Source of the DNA: Antrodiella citrinella
Taxonomy: Eukaryota; Basidiomycota; Agaricomycetes; Polyporales; Steccherinaceae
Assembly (NCBI GenBank): GCA_004802725.1
Contig: SGPM01000293.1
Location: forward strand, 1 to 34,813
DNA: 34,813 nt
Reading direction: 5' to 3'
Both the position numbers and the translations under genes were made by a program. Shown here piece by piece: positions 1 through 12,653 of this stretch (positions within the stretch are counted from its first letter, which is position 1; each line of letters starts with the position of its first letter). The notes beneath the pieces are model-generated. The model did no database searches and was not told the origin of the DNA. It saw nothing but the letters and a program-made list of their open reading frames with translations.

Positions 1-393
1 CGGTCTTACGATGGAGAGCCACTGACGAGTCGAGGTGAGATTGCGTAAGTGAGTTATGATGAACGACGCACCATGTTGGCGTATAGGGTCAAAGGAGGCG
101 GGGGTCTTCTTCAGCGCCTCTAGAATTTCCGAGCCAGCATCAGGCAGGTCGTAGAGACCACTGCTCATTGCAGCATTTGTGTGGAGACCGAGAACCGTGA
201 GAACCTCCATCAAAATGGCACCCCAAGCCAATGTGTGAACGTCCTTAGCGTTGTCGTCTCGGAGCACGCCTAGGGCGTACATGACTCTGGGTTGCTCTCG
301 CAACGCCTTATCGATGGGATCGTCAGTTCGAGGGACTTTGGAAGGAGGTTTGTGGCCAGGAGACGCAGAAGCGGAGCGTTTGGGCATTGACAT
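1..393 (-). CDS. Unknown protein, 5' part only (runs off left edge)
   Basis: An open frame of 131 codons on the minus strand starts with ATG at 393 (a second in-frame ATG is two codons later at 387) and stays open to the window edge. The N-terminus is basic and Ser/Pro-rich (begins MSMPKRSASASPGHK), followed by a more ordered segment with leucine-rich stretches. I recognise no domain. The sequence between this start and the next gene has no competing frame. It may be spliced beyond the edge. Real coding status is supported only by the length of the open frame and its natural composition. Confidence 0.5.
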   Translation of the reverse strand, partial: MSMPKRSASASPGHKPPSKVPRTDDPIDKALREQPRVMYALGVLRDDNAKDVHTLAWGAILMEVLTVLGLHTNAAMSSGLYDLPDAGSEILEALKKTPASFDPIRQHGASFIITHLRNLTSTRQWLSIVRP

Positions 394-897
394 TGAATGC
401 AACTGACTGGAAGTGTTAAAAGTGAAAAGCGGAAGTGAGAGGGCGGTTGGACTATACCAAACTAATGCTTACTAAGCACGATGTCTGAAAGCGGCAGAAC
501 GCGCTACAACAACTCTCAAGCTTCGTGTATCGTGTTCCGTCACTCTTCTCATTCGCTCACACTCTATGAAGGTCGTTATCGGACAAAAGTAGATGCGGAT
601 GATCTTATCCGATGGATTTATAAGATTACATAGGATCCACAAGGATCCACACGTAGTTTACAGTAATCTATAGTATTTTATATGATCTCAACTTTTACGG
701 TTGCATTTGCAGAAGGTGGCAACCTCAAGAATCCCAACATCCTTGGGATTCTGTGCTTTTCTATCATACAAGACCTGTTGCTAAGCTCAAGATCAGGTCA
801 ATTATCACCCTTGCATAGTGGCTCACGTCGACACTACTTTCTCTCTAGACGACTTGACCCCCCCCCCCACTTTGGAGCACCCTTAGACACCCCTGAG
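394..897. other. Intergenic, nothing recognised; C11 homopolymer
   Basis: AT-richer sequence upstream of the minus-strand partial gene. A run of 11 C lies at 858-868. One open frame (682-963) crosses the C-run and is not convincing, because a length error in the homopolymer would change its frame. The poly-C could itself hide an exon junction or frame. Confidence 0.4.
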
Positions 898-1139
898 TTC
901 CCGTGGATGTCACAAACCTGGCTGGACGTCTGTGGCCCGTTCAGGTATCCATACAGGACGTGAGTCTGCTCTTAGTGTTAGCAAGTTCTTGTCTGTGAGG
1001 CTGAATATTCCTTTAGTACAAACCATTCCAGCCGGAGGGCCGTCTTCCGTTCAGAGAGTTAGGTCGTATCTGTGAGTATATCGAATTTCTGGAGAGCAAC
1101 GCTACACCACCCGGAGGTGCAGGTAGCGGAAGTACATAG
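898..1139 (+). pseudogene. Possible two-exon gene fragment, unknown
   Basis: Two plus-strand segments read well when joined across a 57-nt intron (960-1016, GTGAGT donor, TTTAG acceptor). The first encodes VDVTNLAGRLWPVQVSIQD and the second begins YKPFQPEGRLPFREL and continues to a TAG at 1137-1139. The junction is in phase 0. After the stop the same frame continues with coding-like composition to about 1230, which suggests decay rather than a natural end. No start codon or upstream exon was found, since a TGA lies just before at 894-896. I do not recognise the family. Confidence 0.3.
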
Positions 1140-1690
1140 GCTGTTGTACCGGCTCATGGTTCTCCTCGAGGGAGAAGCTCGAGTAAGTCCCTCGTTCCCA
1201 TTTTTGATGCGCCCTGCACTCACTTTTGAGCAGCTCTCCGTGGACTCCGCCGCTATAGACTAATGTGAATTGTTCAATGTGCTAGTATATTCCTCAGTAT
1301 TGTATACTATTCCCCCAATACCCGTCTCATTTTGTCGTTGAATTCCGTGTTTCATACCCGAGAACTCCTGTACTTCACTACACGCAATATATATACCCAT
1401 CACTGGCAGAACTAAGTACTTGAATTGCGAGCCTGAGAGACAAGTCAACCGTGACAGAGGAGTCTAGGCTGCGGGGGAGTGCTACACTAGCAGTCACATA
1501 CAGGTATCACAAGATGATCATCCTCCATCCGAGGACATCATAGGAATCTCCAACGGATTAAAAAAATTCAAAATGATATACAATTGCAATGAGATTGCGT
1601 GAGGTATGGGTACAAGTATGTGCCGTATGCGTAGGGTGTGCGTTGTTATGTTGTTATTGTATGGTACAAAAGAGATCAGACGTTAGGTGG
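1140..1690. other. Intergenic, no gene seen
   Basis: Short ORFs on both strands (1072-1263 plus, 1260-1448 minus, 1589-1819 plus) have no coding look. The last of these runs antisense over the end of the kinase gene. The right part is presumably 3' UTR of the minus-strand pyruvate dehydrogenase kinase. Confidence 0.5.
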
Positions 1691-3470
1691 CTACTGAAGG
1701 GGCTCGCGACTGCTCGAAAGCTTGTTGAGGTGAATGTAAACGTCCGTTCCAAATCCATCCATCGAGATCAGACGAAGGTCGCCTCCAAAGTACCGCGCGT
1801 ACTGGAAGGAAAAAGGTAAGTGACTCCGTCATACGACAAGACGACACTCAAAAGACGCACCAAACGCGACAACGGCAAACCGTACCCAAAGCCCGCCATG
1901 GGAGCCTTGAAGTCGCTCGCCTGGAAGTTCTGGTCAATGTTCTGGCCGTCCATGGTGGTGTACATGTACGTCCAAATGAGAGGAACCGCGCTACGTGGAA
2001 TGCCTCCGCCCTCGTCCGTGATCTTGATGGTGATGTCTTCCTTGCCCTCCACGACGATCACCTTGATTGGGGGAAATGCGTCTTCGTTCTCGGGCCCGTA
2101 CCGTTCGACGACAGCGCGGAGCGAGTTCTTGAGGAGCTCAAAGACGATGTGGGAGAGATGGCCGGGGACGTAAGGGAAGTGGAGGTCCTTGGGGCAGATG
2201 AGCTGGACGGGGGGCCCTTTGAACATGGCGTAGTGCTCTTCGCATACAAATCTACGAGAGGCAGTCAGTTCATACGGACACTTGTCGGAAGTGGGCATAT
2301 GACGTACCGAGCATTCTCAATAGCCTCGTGTACGATCTCGTGAACATTCTAGTGGAGATGTCATCAGAAGAAGAACGTAAACGAGGAGAAGATCAACGTA
2401 CCGAGCGTGTGCAGATTATACCAACGAAATCGGGATGGGGTTGCAGTGTATTCAGTGCAATATCTAGCAGGTGACGCAATAGTGAGCAAAAAGAGACAGA
2501 GACGAAGGCAAAGGGACGTACGTTGACCGATGAGGAAACGAATCCCGATACGCGAGAGGTAGAATCTATCGAGCCAATGTTGTACGTCTAGGTCAATATT
2601 GCGTGCGTTGCAGCTGCGTTTCCACTCGAGAACACCTTGGGCGACGGTGGTAACGGTGGGGTCGTGACGTCGTTTGATGGCTTCTAGGGTCTTTGTGAAT
2701 CTGCGATTGTAGTCGCGGACTTCTGGGGGCCAAACGACGCCAGAGGTGTTGGCGTAGTATCTTCTTGTGCAAGTTAGGCGAGTGACGACGATGGACGTGG
2801 CGAGATACTTACCTTCGTTCCATGGGTATACGCATTTTCTGACCGTTTCCGTTATTCGAAGATCCGGGGGCGGACTTGGACGTGGGTGGCATGAACGCCA
2901 TGCTCGCAAAGTCGTCGTTCATGAACATGAGAGAGGGGTTCGGGGTCGACTCTGGGAGTTGGTGGTGATCTGGTGGTTGTACGAGGAGGGCGTCTCGGAT
3001 ATGGGATGGGAGGGAAAGCATAGGCGGGAAGTGGATGAGTTCCTGCAGAGGGGGCGAATGAGCGGGTCCGGACGAAAAAAGTAGAACGAGGACGTACATC
3101 GAACGACTGAGCGTACCAGTTCTTGACCTTGGCTATTGACGGCATGTCACTGAGGTTGTGTGGAAGCTCGTCGAGCTCCTTGACCCTGTGGGCGAGTCGT
3201 ATAGGCAGTTCCTCTGTTGTGAACGGCGGTGAGCAGCGGTTAACGACGAATAGCGAGAGGACGCACCTAGCAGGAACTGGCTCGCTTTCAGCAGAGTTCC
3301 CTGACTTGGATTCTGACCAAAGAGAACCATCTGTTGCAGAGAAACTGCCAGAGGAGGGGTGAGTAGAGGTCGAGAAAGGGAGTCACGAGAGCGCAAGTAC
3401 CTCCGGTCTGAGGAAAGGAGGCGAAATGGCGGATCTTGTGCCAGAGATGTTCTGATATACGATACGCCAT
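1691..3470 (-). CDS. Mitochondrial pyruvate dehydrogenase kinase (PDK/BCKDK family)
   Basis: Nine exons: 3470-3401, 3344-3267, 3213-3098, 3042-2813, 2763-2522, 2463-2402, 2348-2308, 2251-1861, 1801-1691. They join to 447 codons (446 aa), a normal length for the family, and all introns are 49-59 nt. Seen in the protein: N-terminal four-helix part with [19 protein letters not shown], and the GHKL ATPase core with N-box [10 protein letters not shown]1 box DEGGGIP and G2 box [11 protein letters not shown]. The C-terminus is [20 protein letters not shown]. Known role of the family: phosphorylates E1-alpha of the pyruvate (or branched-chain ketoacid) dehydrogenase complex in the mitochondrial matrix and switches it off. 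Start chosen at [10 protein letters not shown] in a CGCCATGG context. The acceptor of intron 4 could shift by one AAG codon. A diverged relic of one of its exons lies at 17.4-17.5 kb. Confidence 0.97.
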
Positions 3471-3661
3471 GGCGGGCGACGACGACGAGGTGGTTGAGAA
3501 CGACGAGGAGGACGAGACGAACGACGAGGAGGGGGTCTGAGCCCAGGGGGCGCTGGTCGTCGACTAGGCTGAATCCCGGCGATCACGGGCGTCTATAACC
3601 CCACACTGCATTTTCACGTGAATATGGCATTCATTTGTACAACTACTCGCTACAACTACTC

Positions 3662-5414
<1,753 letters not shown>

Positions 5415-7824
5415 ATGCCGAGCGTAGACGGTGCAAAGCAGGACGACGCGGTCTCCGAGACGCGAGAGACCGAGAGAGAAAAGACGGGCGAGAATGTGAA
5501 GGACAGATCGTCCAAATCCAAAGGTGCTGCTTCAAAAAGTGCGTATTCCACTTCTTGAAAGTCATCTTTTGGAAGTGCTCATGTCGCCTCATCGTTCTGC
5601 AGCTAAAGATCTCTCTCATGTCCCCTGCAAGTTTTTCAGAGTCGGCTCCTGCACCGCAGGCTCTTCCTGTCCCTTCTCCCACTCTGCCCTCGAACCTGGC
5701 CAACACAAGGAAACCTGCGCATGGTTTATCAAGGGCAACTGCAAGTTCGGCCACAAATGTGCTCTCGCCCACATCCTTCCCGGACAGAGCATGTCCATGG
5801 ACAGGAAGAACAAGAAGGCTGCCCAGGTCGCTGCGAACGCTGCCAACCAAGGCAATCCCGCCGGTCGCGACCACAACGCTCTTCGCGTCCTCAGAAGAAC
5901 GCTGCTCATGCCCAGGGTGCCGGAAACCGCAGCGCTCTCTTCTCCGGGTCGACCGCTCCCACTCGCACCCTCTCCTCGTCCCGCTCGCCGATACCCATGC
6001 CTCTCAAAGCCACCCTCTCTCCCTCTGCGCCGGCCCCTCCCGTCAAAGACACCGACTTTCCCTCCTTCGAGAGCGACAAGCTGCCCAGCGCACCTGCTCA
6101 GAACAAGACCTCGTCTACCGATGCGTTGCCTGACGCAACTCCGCCCGCTGCAGAGCAACAGGCAGCGGAGGATGTCGCCCCTTCAGCGGAACCCGAACAG
6201 AGATCGCCCTCTCCTCTTCCTATGGCGAAGGCTTCCACCGCCCATCGCAACGGCCTCACGCACCAAGGCTCCCCCAGCATCTCAGAGCTTGGCCCAATCG
6301 GTTCTCCTCCTCGCAATTCACCTGGACATACGTCACGTGTCAACGGCTTCTCCCCAGGTGCTTCTCCCGCCAACCTTCCCATCTCTAGTTCTCCCTTCTC
6401 TGCCCCCGGCAATCAGACTGCGTTCATGCTCCAGCAGACCATGGCAGACGACTTCACAGGGCGTTCGGGTCTCTCCGCCTCGCTCGGTGCCTCTTTCACC
6501 TGGGGCACAGACCGAATGCACGCCTCAAAATCACGCCAGAGCGGTGGTCATTCGCTCACCAGCGAGGTCGTCGTGGAGGACGAGGATCTGGAAGAGTTCA
6601 TCCCCGGCTCACTGACGGATCTGCTGACGCCCGAAGAACGCTCCAGGAGGTTCTCGCGCAACCCACCCACACGACCGAACGTCGCTGGATTGGGCGGAGA
6701 CGCCGCTGTGTTGCATTCCTCCGGTATAGAGAGTCATCACCGTTACTCGCGTTCCGTCCCCGCACCGTCTTTGCTCGAAGACATCCGCTCGATATGGGCG
6801 ACGGATGTAGTCGCTCCTGGCACACCTGGAACGTCTGTTACTGGCGGAGGGCTTGGCAACGGCACACCCAGCTCGTTCCAGTCGACTTCCGGTTTGTCTG
6901 CACGCGTAGATGAGATGCTTGCACCGTCCAATGCATCTGCTGCGTTCCTGCCTGGGCTCCATCACTACATCAACACCAAACCTGCCGGAACGCGTTCTAC
7001 CGCTGGAATGCAGACGCTCTACCCTCAAACCGGCTCCGGCTCGCATACGCCTTTAGGTAACGCATACCAGTCAGCGAACCCGAGTGGACTTGCTCTGTCG
7101 CCGCCTCGATTGAACTCGTTTGCTGGCCGGCCCGGTTTCGATGCTGTGCCGTCGGATTCATACTTGACGTCTCAAGCGCGACTGGGAGGAATAGGGCGGG
7201 GAGGCGGGGATGGGTTCATCGTCGAGGGAGACCGTGGTACGAATGTGGGGATGTCGCCGTCTGCGAGAGCGTTGCAGCAGCACGCGCCTGGACAGAGCCT
7301 TCCACAAGGTCTGGCAGCTGGGTATTCTCGGATCCACGCCCTTCCACCGCCCGTCATTCCCTCGCCGTCGACCTCCGGAGCATTCAGTCCAGGTCGGTCG
7401 ACTGGGTTCCCGTCGGCGACGAAAGGCTATGGACACTCCCCCGGACCATCGGGGGAATGGCACGGCTTATCGCCCGCAGCAGGGGCCCACCACGAGCTAC
7501 CGCCGGTGCACTCTCAACTGTCAGGTGCGGTTTCAAGCCACCAAAGCAACGCTCCGAACGTCCCGCCAGGCTTGGGCGGTCTGGAGACGATGTTCTCACG
7601 TCTATCTTACTCCGCCGCCGCTTCACGTACGTTTTGATACTTTGATTACCCGCATGTTCTATTTCTGACCCTCCATCTCTTCGACAGGTCCTACCGCTGC
7701 TCCTCCCGGTATGGTGGTGCGCAACCCCAGTGGACGTGGGTACAATGGCCCCGGGCCGACAAGCCCGCTGAGCGGACCCGTGTTGACCGGGGACGACGAC
7801 GACGTGTTCGATATGGAGAACTGA
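5415..7824 (+). CDS. CCCH-type zinc-finger protein, two fingers (one frame break)
   Basis: Exons 5415-5538, 5603-7626 and 7688-7824 joined by 64- and 61-nt introns; about 761 aa. Two fingers of C-x7/8-C-x5-C-x3-H type are clear at residues 50-68 (CKFFRVGSCTAGSSCPFSH) and 80-98 (CAWFIKGNCKFGHKCALAH). The remaining 660 residues are Ser/Pro-rich low complexity with a conserved-looking segment around EEFIPGSLTDLLTPEERSRR. The protein ends in an acidic tail (DDDDVFDME). The organisation matches fungal tandem-CCCH proteins presumed to bind RNA; the target is unknown. The frame changes by one base between about 5865 and 5890: the finger frame ends in ANQGNPAGRDHNA and the long downstream frame picks up at RPQKNAAHAQG. 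The only GT-AG pair there would give a 31-nt intron, too short, so one missing base (error or mutation) is likelier. Confidence 0.87.
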
Positions 7825-7870
7825 GGGCGGCAGTCGTGGTCTGATACACTGACTCTTTTCCTTTTTTTGT

Positions 7871-9337
7871 NGCTGATTGATTGTACGACCAAAAAGTATG
7901 CACGAGACCATGACGACTGTACTGTGTTGTATCANGTACGTTTTGGTTTGTACCATTTGACGTTGTAACCTAATCTGCCTCGTTCACGCTGTCGAACGGG
8001 TTTACATGGGTTTATACTAGTAGTGATTGTATGTAGCTTACAATGCCACGTGTTTATATCTCAGTACGTGTTTCCAGAGACGAGGATCCATGGTCATTCA
8101 TCCTCGCACTCGCCCGCATNGCTGCAGATACAACTCCGCNACGACTCCAAGTCGGTGGCAAGTTTGAACGTCTTATCGTCTGTTATCCTGCTCTGTCTGC
8201 GAACATACAGGAACAGGAACCTCAATCCAGAAANGTAGATAATAGCAGCGTCATGTGAGCATCCTCGGTGAGCACTCGTGGTTGTTTTCCCAATCCANGG
8301 GACGAGTAACGCCACTTTTCCTTGTCACACACTGATATTATAATTAGATGCCTCTTTCGACCATTGCAATCCCCGCTGTACATTTGACATTCACGTCCAC
8401 GTCGGAGACACAGCCTGAGGAACCAAGTTTCAGCTGAAGGAGAACGGTCGATTGCAGGGTCCGTGGATACTTATCCAAATCATTGAGCCCTCCAAACTGT
8501 CCCTGCTCCATTCNAATCTTTATCCGCCAAACGGTGTCCATCTCTACTCAGAATGGGTCTGAGATAGACATCGGGTTGCCTATCGTGCTCACAATTTCAG
8601 CTAATCAAGGCGTGGCTATTCGACTTCCCAAGTACCGACGGCAGACCATATGGTGCTTCATCCTCACCATCACGCTATCCCTTCCCAGGACTCCGACATC
8701 TGCGACTTCGATATTACGGCGTGGAAGTAAGCATCCCGTTTCAAGGTGTGCTTTCTCTTTCATACTCATTTCTTGGCTTATCGCGTTCTTGGCTATCCCT
8801 ACCACAGGTCTCATACTGATNATATCTCTCGAGAAACGGCAGCTCCGCGCCGCTGTCCCCGCTGTCACACGATTGACGACAATTTCGGTATTNAAACCAC
8901 TCGAAGGTGAGCTTTACTGGAAATGATAACTTGTTGACGTCCATATGTGCCAAGCCCCATGGGTCTGTTCAGTTCCTGGCATCCGGCGCTGGTTCTGAGG
9001 GACCACGAGCTACCTGAATCGAACCTTGATAGCGTATTGTCAACGTCCCTCTCTTTTCCTCTCTCAGAACCTATTTATACACTTCGACATGGAACTGGTA
9101 CCGCTTGTGGACTCCAAGTGCTCCCCTTACCAGAGCCATGGCCATTCAGGACTCCGACGNNGAGCGAAAGACNTCTCCCATCGACGAGAAATACGACGAG
9201 AAGGACTCCGTCTCCGTCGTTCATTCCGTCGTCCATGGCGGTGACGTCTACGACGATGTTCGTGACATTGACTTGGGTGCAGACGGAAAGGAACGTCCTA
9301 TCGGTGAGTAGCTATCTGTGCTTATCGCCGCACGTCN
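7871..9337. other. Cluster of 13 ambiguous bases (N)
   Basis: Single Ns occur at 7871, 7935, 8120, 8140, 8234, 8298, 8514, 8821, 8893, 9160, 9161, 9173 and 9337 and nowhere else in the window. They mark a low-quality or unresolved stretch. It covers the 3' UTR of the CCCH gene, all of the next gene and the first exon of the transporter. Confidence 0.95.
8043..9040 (+). CDS. Unrecognised gene, multi-exon, possibly broken
   Basis: A chain of coding-looking plus-strand segments lies in the N-containing stretch. Segment A (8043-~8235) starts MPRVYISVRVSRDEDPW. Segment B (8348-8556, after a TTAG acceptor) includes FDIHVHVGD and LKENGRLQGPWILIQIIE. Segment C (8601-8726) includes IKAWLFDFPSTDGRPYG and LRHLRLRYYGVE, with a GTAAGC donor. 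Segment D (8808-~8903) includes CPRCHTIDDNFG. B to C closes in frame across a 44-nt intron. Segment B contains an in-frame TGA at 8416-8418, and the C-to-D and A-to-B junctions do not close in phase, so the gene is either decayed or misread at ambiguous bases. The 3' end is unclear; an open frame (SSWHPALVLRDHELPES) continues toward the transporter start. No family recognised; a CxxC pair in D hints at metal binding only weakly. Confidence 0.45.
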
Positions 9338-11979
9338 GCCCACATCGTCTGACACCGTTGTCCTCGTCGTAGAAACCGACGTGGACATGGCTACTCGTCT
9401 CATCTCCATGGAGGACGACCCTACGCTCCGCGTCTTCACTTTGAGGATGTGGTTCCTAGGTTTGGGTCTCTCGTGCTTCGGCGCTGTCCTCGGACAGATT
9501 TTCGTAAGTCACCCTACTCCAGGATCGCAGCAACCCTTACCGGCTAACACTCGGGTCATATAGTACTTCCGCCCTCAGACGGTGTTCGTCTCGCAGCTGT
9601 TCCTGCAGATCATTGCCTACATCCTTGGACGTCTCATGGAAGAAGTCATCCCCGGTCCTGGAAACCCGCACGCCCGGCTGCAGATGTGGGACAACCGTTT
9701 CGGTCGGTTCATGAACCACGGACGTTTCAGTACGTCGAGCACCAACGTTTTCCATTTCATCGTGTCCGATTTTCTGAACGTGACCATCGCCTTACAGATT
9801 TGAAGGAACACGTCGCCATCACGATCTTTGCGTCCACGGCTGCTGACTCTGCACTCGCAATCAGCATCTTTGCAGCGGATACCTTGTACTACAGCATCTC
9901 CCCCAACGTCGGCGTCGGCATCTTCACTCTGATCGGTTCCCAGCTCATCGGATACGGTCTCGGTGGTATCATGCGCGCTTTCCTTGTGTATCCCACCTAT
10001 GTCGTCTTCCCCAACCTGTTCCCTACTGTCCAACTCTTTGATGCCCTTCACCGTGGAAAGGGTATCTTCCAGCAGAAGAAGCGCGTCATGTTTTTCTGGT
10101 CCATCTTCGTTGCTATCTTCGTTTGGGAATGGTTCCCTGAGTACATTGCTCCGTAAGTTTCTGCACTCTTTCTGCAGTAAATTATGACCACTGCTAATGG
10201 ACATGCTTCGCCTTTCTAGCACTCTGACAGGTATCAGCATCTTCTGTCTCGCCAAGCGCGACTCAGCCTGGTTCACCCGCATTTTCGGTGGAGCTGCTGG
10301 TAACGAAGGCCTCGGAATGTTCGCTCTTTCCCTGGATTGGAATTATGTCGGGTCCGGCGGTGGATCTATGGGTGCTTTGTTCACCCCAATTTCGACCCAA
10401 CTGTCCCTCTACTTCGGTACGATGATCTGCATGTACGTGACCCGTTCAGATCTCTCAGTATTTTCTCCTTACTGACGCCACACCTCTAGGATCGCGTTCT
10501 GCGCCGTGTACGCTGCCAATGTTTGGAACGGTCAAAACTTTGCCTTCTTGTCCCAGACTCTCTTCTACGAAAACGGTACTGCATATGACCAGCTCTCTAT
10601 CCTTGATGCCAACTTCCGTCTCGATCCTGCCAAGCTTGCAGCCGTCGGACTTCCTTGGTTCGCCTCTTCCCAGGTCCTTACTAAGATCGGTGCAAACCTT
10701 GCTATTGGTGCTACGATCACTCACGTCGCTCTGTGGTACGGGAAGGATATTCTCGGGGTCATCCGCGCTGAACGTCGCGGAGAAACGACAGACCCTCATC
10801 GCGAGCTGATGAAGGTGTATCCCGAGGTGCCCATGTGGTGGTACGGCGCCATCTTCGTAGGATCTTTCGCTATGGCTATGGCCACGATCTACACTGGGCA
10901 CTCTGCGTTGCCTTGGTGGGGCCTTATCGTCGCTCTCATCATGTCGGCCATCTTCCTGCCCTTCGTCGTCACCGTGTATGCTATCACCGGTGAGTTATCT
11001 CGACGCAAGCCCTTTTTCGAATCTCCGCTGATGCGCTCTTCTTAGGTTTCAACCCTGACGTTCAGAGCGTCATACAGATGCTCGGCTCCGTCATGATTCC
11101 TGGAAGCCCTCAAGCTAACATGTACTTCACGCTATATGGTAGCAATACGCTCTCGCAAGCTCTCGGGATCATTCGTGATCTCAAGATGGGTCAATATACC
11201 AAGCTGCCTCCTCGTGCTACGTTCGTGGTTCAAGCTATGGGTGCCATCGTCGTACGTGTTTCGAAATCTCAGTCGTTGGCATCAACGGCTCATCATGCTT
11301 TGGTATTTAGGGCGGTCTGTTGAACTACATCATCATGAGAGTCATTATCGTCGCGCAGCACGATATCCTGCTGGATATCCAAGGTTCTAACGTATGGTCG
11401 GGTCAACAAGTCCAATCTTTCAACTCGGACGCCATCACTTGGGGTGCACTCGGCAACCACCTGTACACTCCTACAGGCCGTTACGGAGTACGTTTTTTTT
11501 CGATTCTGTTATCTTGATTTCTTACGCGATACTTTCCGCAGATCGTTCCGCTATCGATCATCATCGGTCTTGCCGTTCCCGTGCCGTTCTGGCTCATCCA
11601 CCTGAAGTTCCCCAAGCTCGGTGCCAATCGTGTCGTCACGCCCATCCTCTGCTGTAAGTCAACACGATCATGGACCACATGTTCCTAGTTCTGAAACTGC
11701 TTTTTAGGGACGCTCGGCTACCTCAGCGTCGGCATCAACTCATCTGTGTTCACCACCTTCATGATGGCCGTCTTCTCTCAGTTCTACCTGCGCCGCTACC
11801 GCCCTCGTTGGTTCCGCAAGTACAACTTCCTTCTGTCCGCTGCTTTGGACGGTGGAACCCAGGTGATGGTGTTCGTGTTCACGTTCGCGGTCGGAGGCGG
11901 TTCGGGCACGGTTACGAACATGCCCAACTGGGCTTTGAACCCAGTCGGCAACCCAGATTACTGTATGCGCCTCACTTGA
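9138..11979 (+). CDS. Oligopeptide transporter (OPT family)
   Basis: Ten exons: 9138-9303, 9373-9503, 9564-9729, 9798-10152, 10220-10432, 10490-10989, 11046-11251, 11311-11487, 11542-11653, 11708-11979. They join to 766 codons (765 aa), typical for OPT proteins. The N-terminus is cytosolic, acidic and charged (DDVRDIDLGADGKERP), followed by many hydrophobic membrane segments. Signature regions are present: GPGNP with NLKEH after it, a KLPPR motif (KIPPR in relatives), and a C-terminal GNPDYC. Family role: proton-coupled uptake of tetra/pentapeptides, glutathione or metal-siderophore conjugates at the plasma membrane. The usual NPGPF before the N-x-KEH element reads NHGRF here. Start chosen at GCCATGGCC; two or three Ns in codons 8-12 leave residue 8 unknown. 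A further intron starting within the TACTGTATG near 11970 could alter the last residues. Confidence 0.95.
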
Positions 11980-12653
11980 GAGTTGTCCTGTGTTCTCAGC
12001 AGCGTTCGTCAACGTGCCATTTTATTCAGTCGTTTTGTTGTCGTACCCTCGATTGAAACCCGGATTGCATGTATAATCAAATTGTATATTGTATGTGTAT
12101 GAGACAAGAAGATGTTGGACTGTTCCTTTCGTGCGGCGGATGTTGGATGTTGTGCAGCTGATCAGTGGTGGCGCATGGGGCTATACTACGTGATCTCAGT
12201 CTTGTACTCTGCCGCGGTGTTCGCTGCAAGTTCGCTGAGTCCTCGCCTATTTCTTCCCGACTCGGTTGCTTTGTCCCCCGATACGTGTTGCCTTGTTTCA
12301 CGCTTTGTTTTACGAGTTTGATAATCACAGGCTTTGACGAGTCGACAGCCTAGTGGACCCACAATTATGGGGCCGAATTATGTAAAATCTGCGGAACCTT
12401 TCAAGGATCGACACTGTGGTGAACAAAACCCCTAATCACATATCTTGTTTTAATCGTCTCAATTTGCGAGCACTGTACGCTGCAGGTAGTTCAAATTCGA
12501 ATTGCGAACATGTTGTCCAACGACCCTCCAGCCTCGAATCCTGGCCAAAATCAACGTGCCATAGCTCGCCTTGCACCTCACCTCTTCGTCTCACATCGCT
12601 CGCTCAATACACGTCGCACACTACACTACAACAATCCACCTTCTCCTCTATCC
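11980..12653. other. Intergenic, 3' UTR of transporter and promoter of next gene
   Basis: No convincing coding segment. The ORF at 12112-12321 is Cys/Leu-rich but has no start context, no intron signals and no repeat elsewhere. The coiled-coil gene frame is open back to an upstream ATG at 12510, so its leader occupies the right part. Confidence 0.5.

Noticed and set aside
5863..5893. 31-nt intron to explain the CCCH frame change
   Set aside because: Below the usual minimum and with a poor donor (GTCGCG); a missing base is simpler.
5616..6158. 180-codon minus-strand ORF
   Set aside because: Antisense of the zinc-finger and Ser/Pro region of the CCCH gene; no motif of its own.
8344..8953. Minus-strand ORF chain (for example the ORF ending in AGIAMVERGI)
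   Set aside because: I first considered a minus-strand gene, but the plus strand gives longer coding-like blocks with proper donors and acceptors; the minus frames are their shadows.
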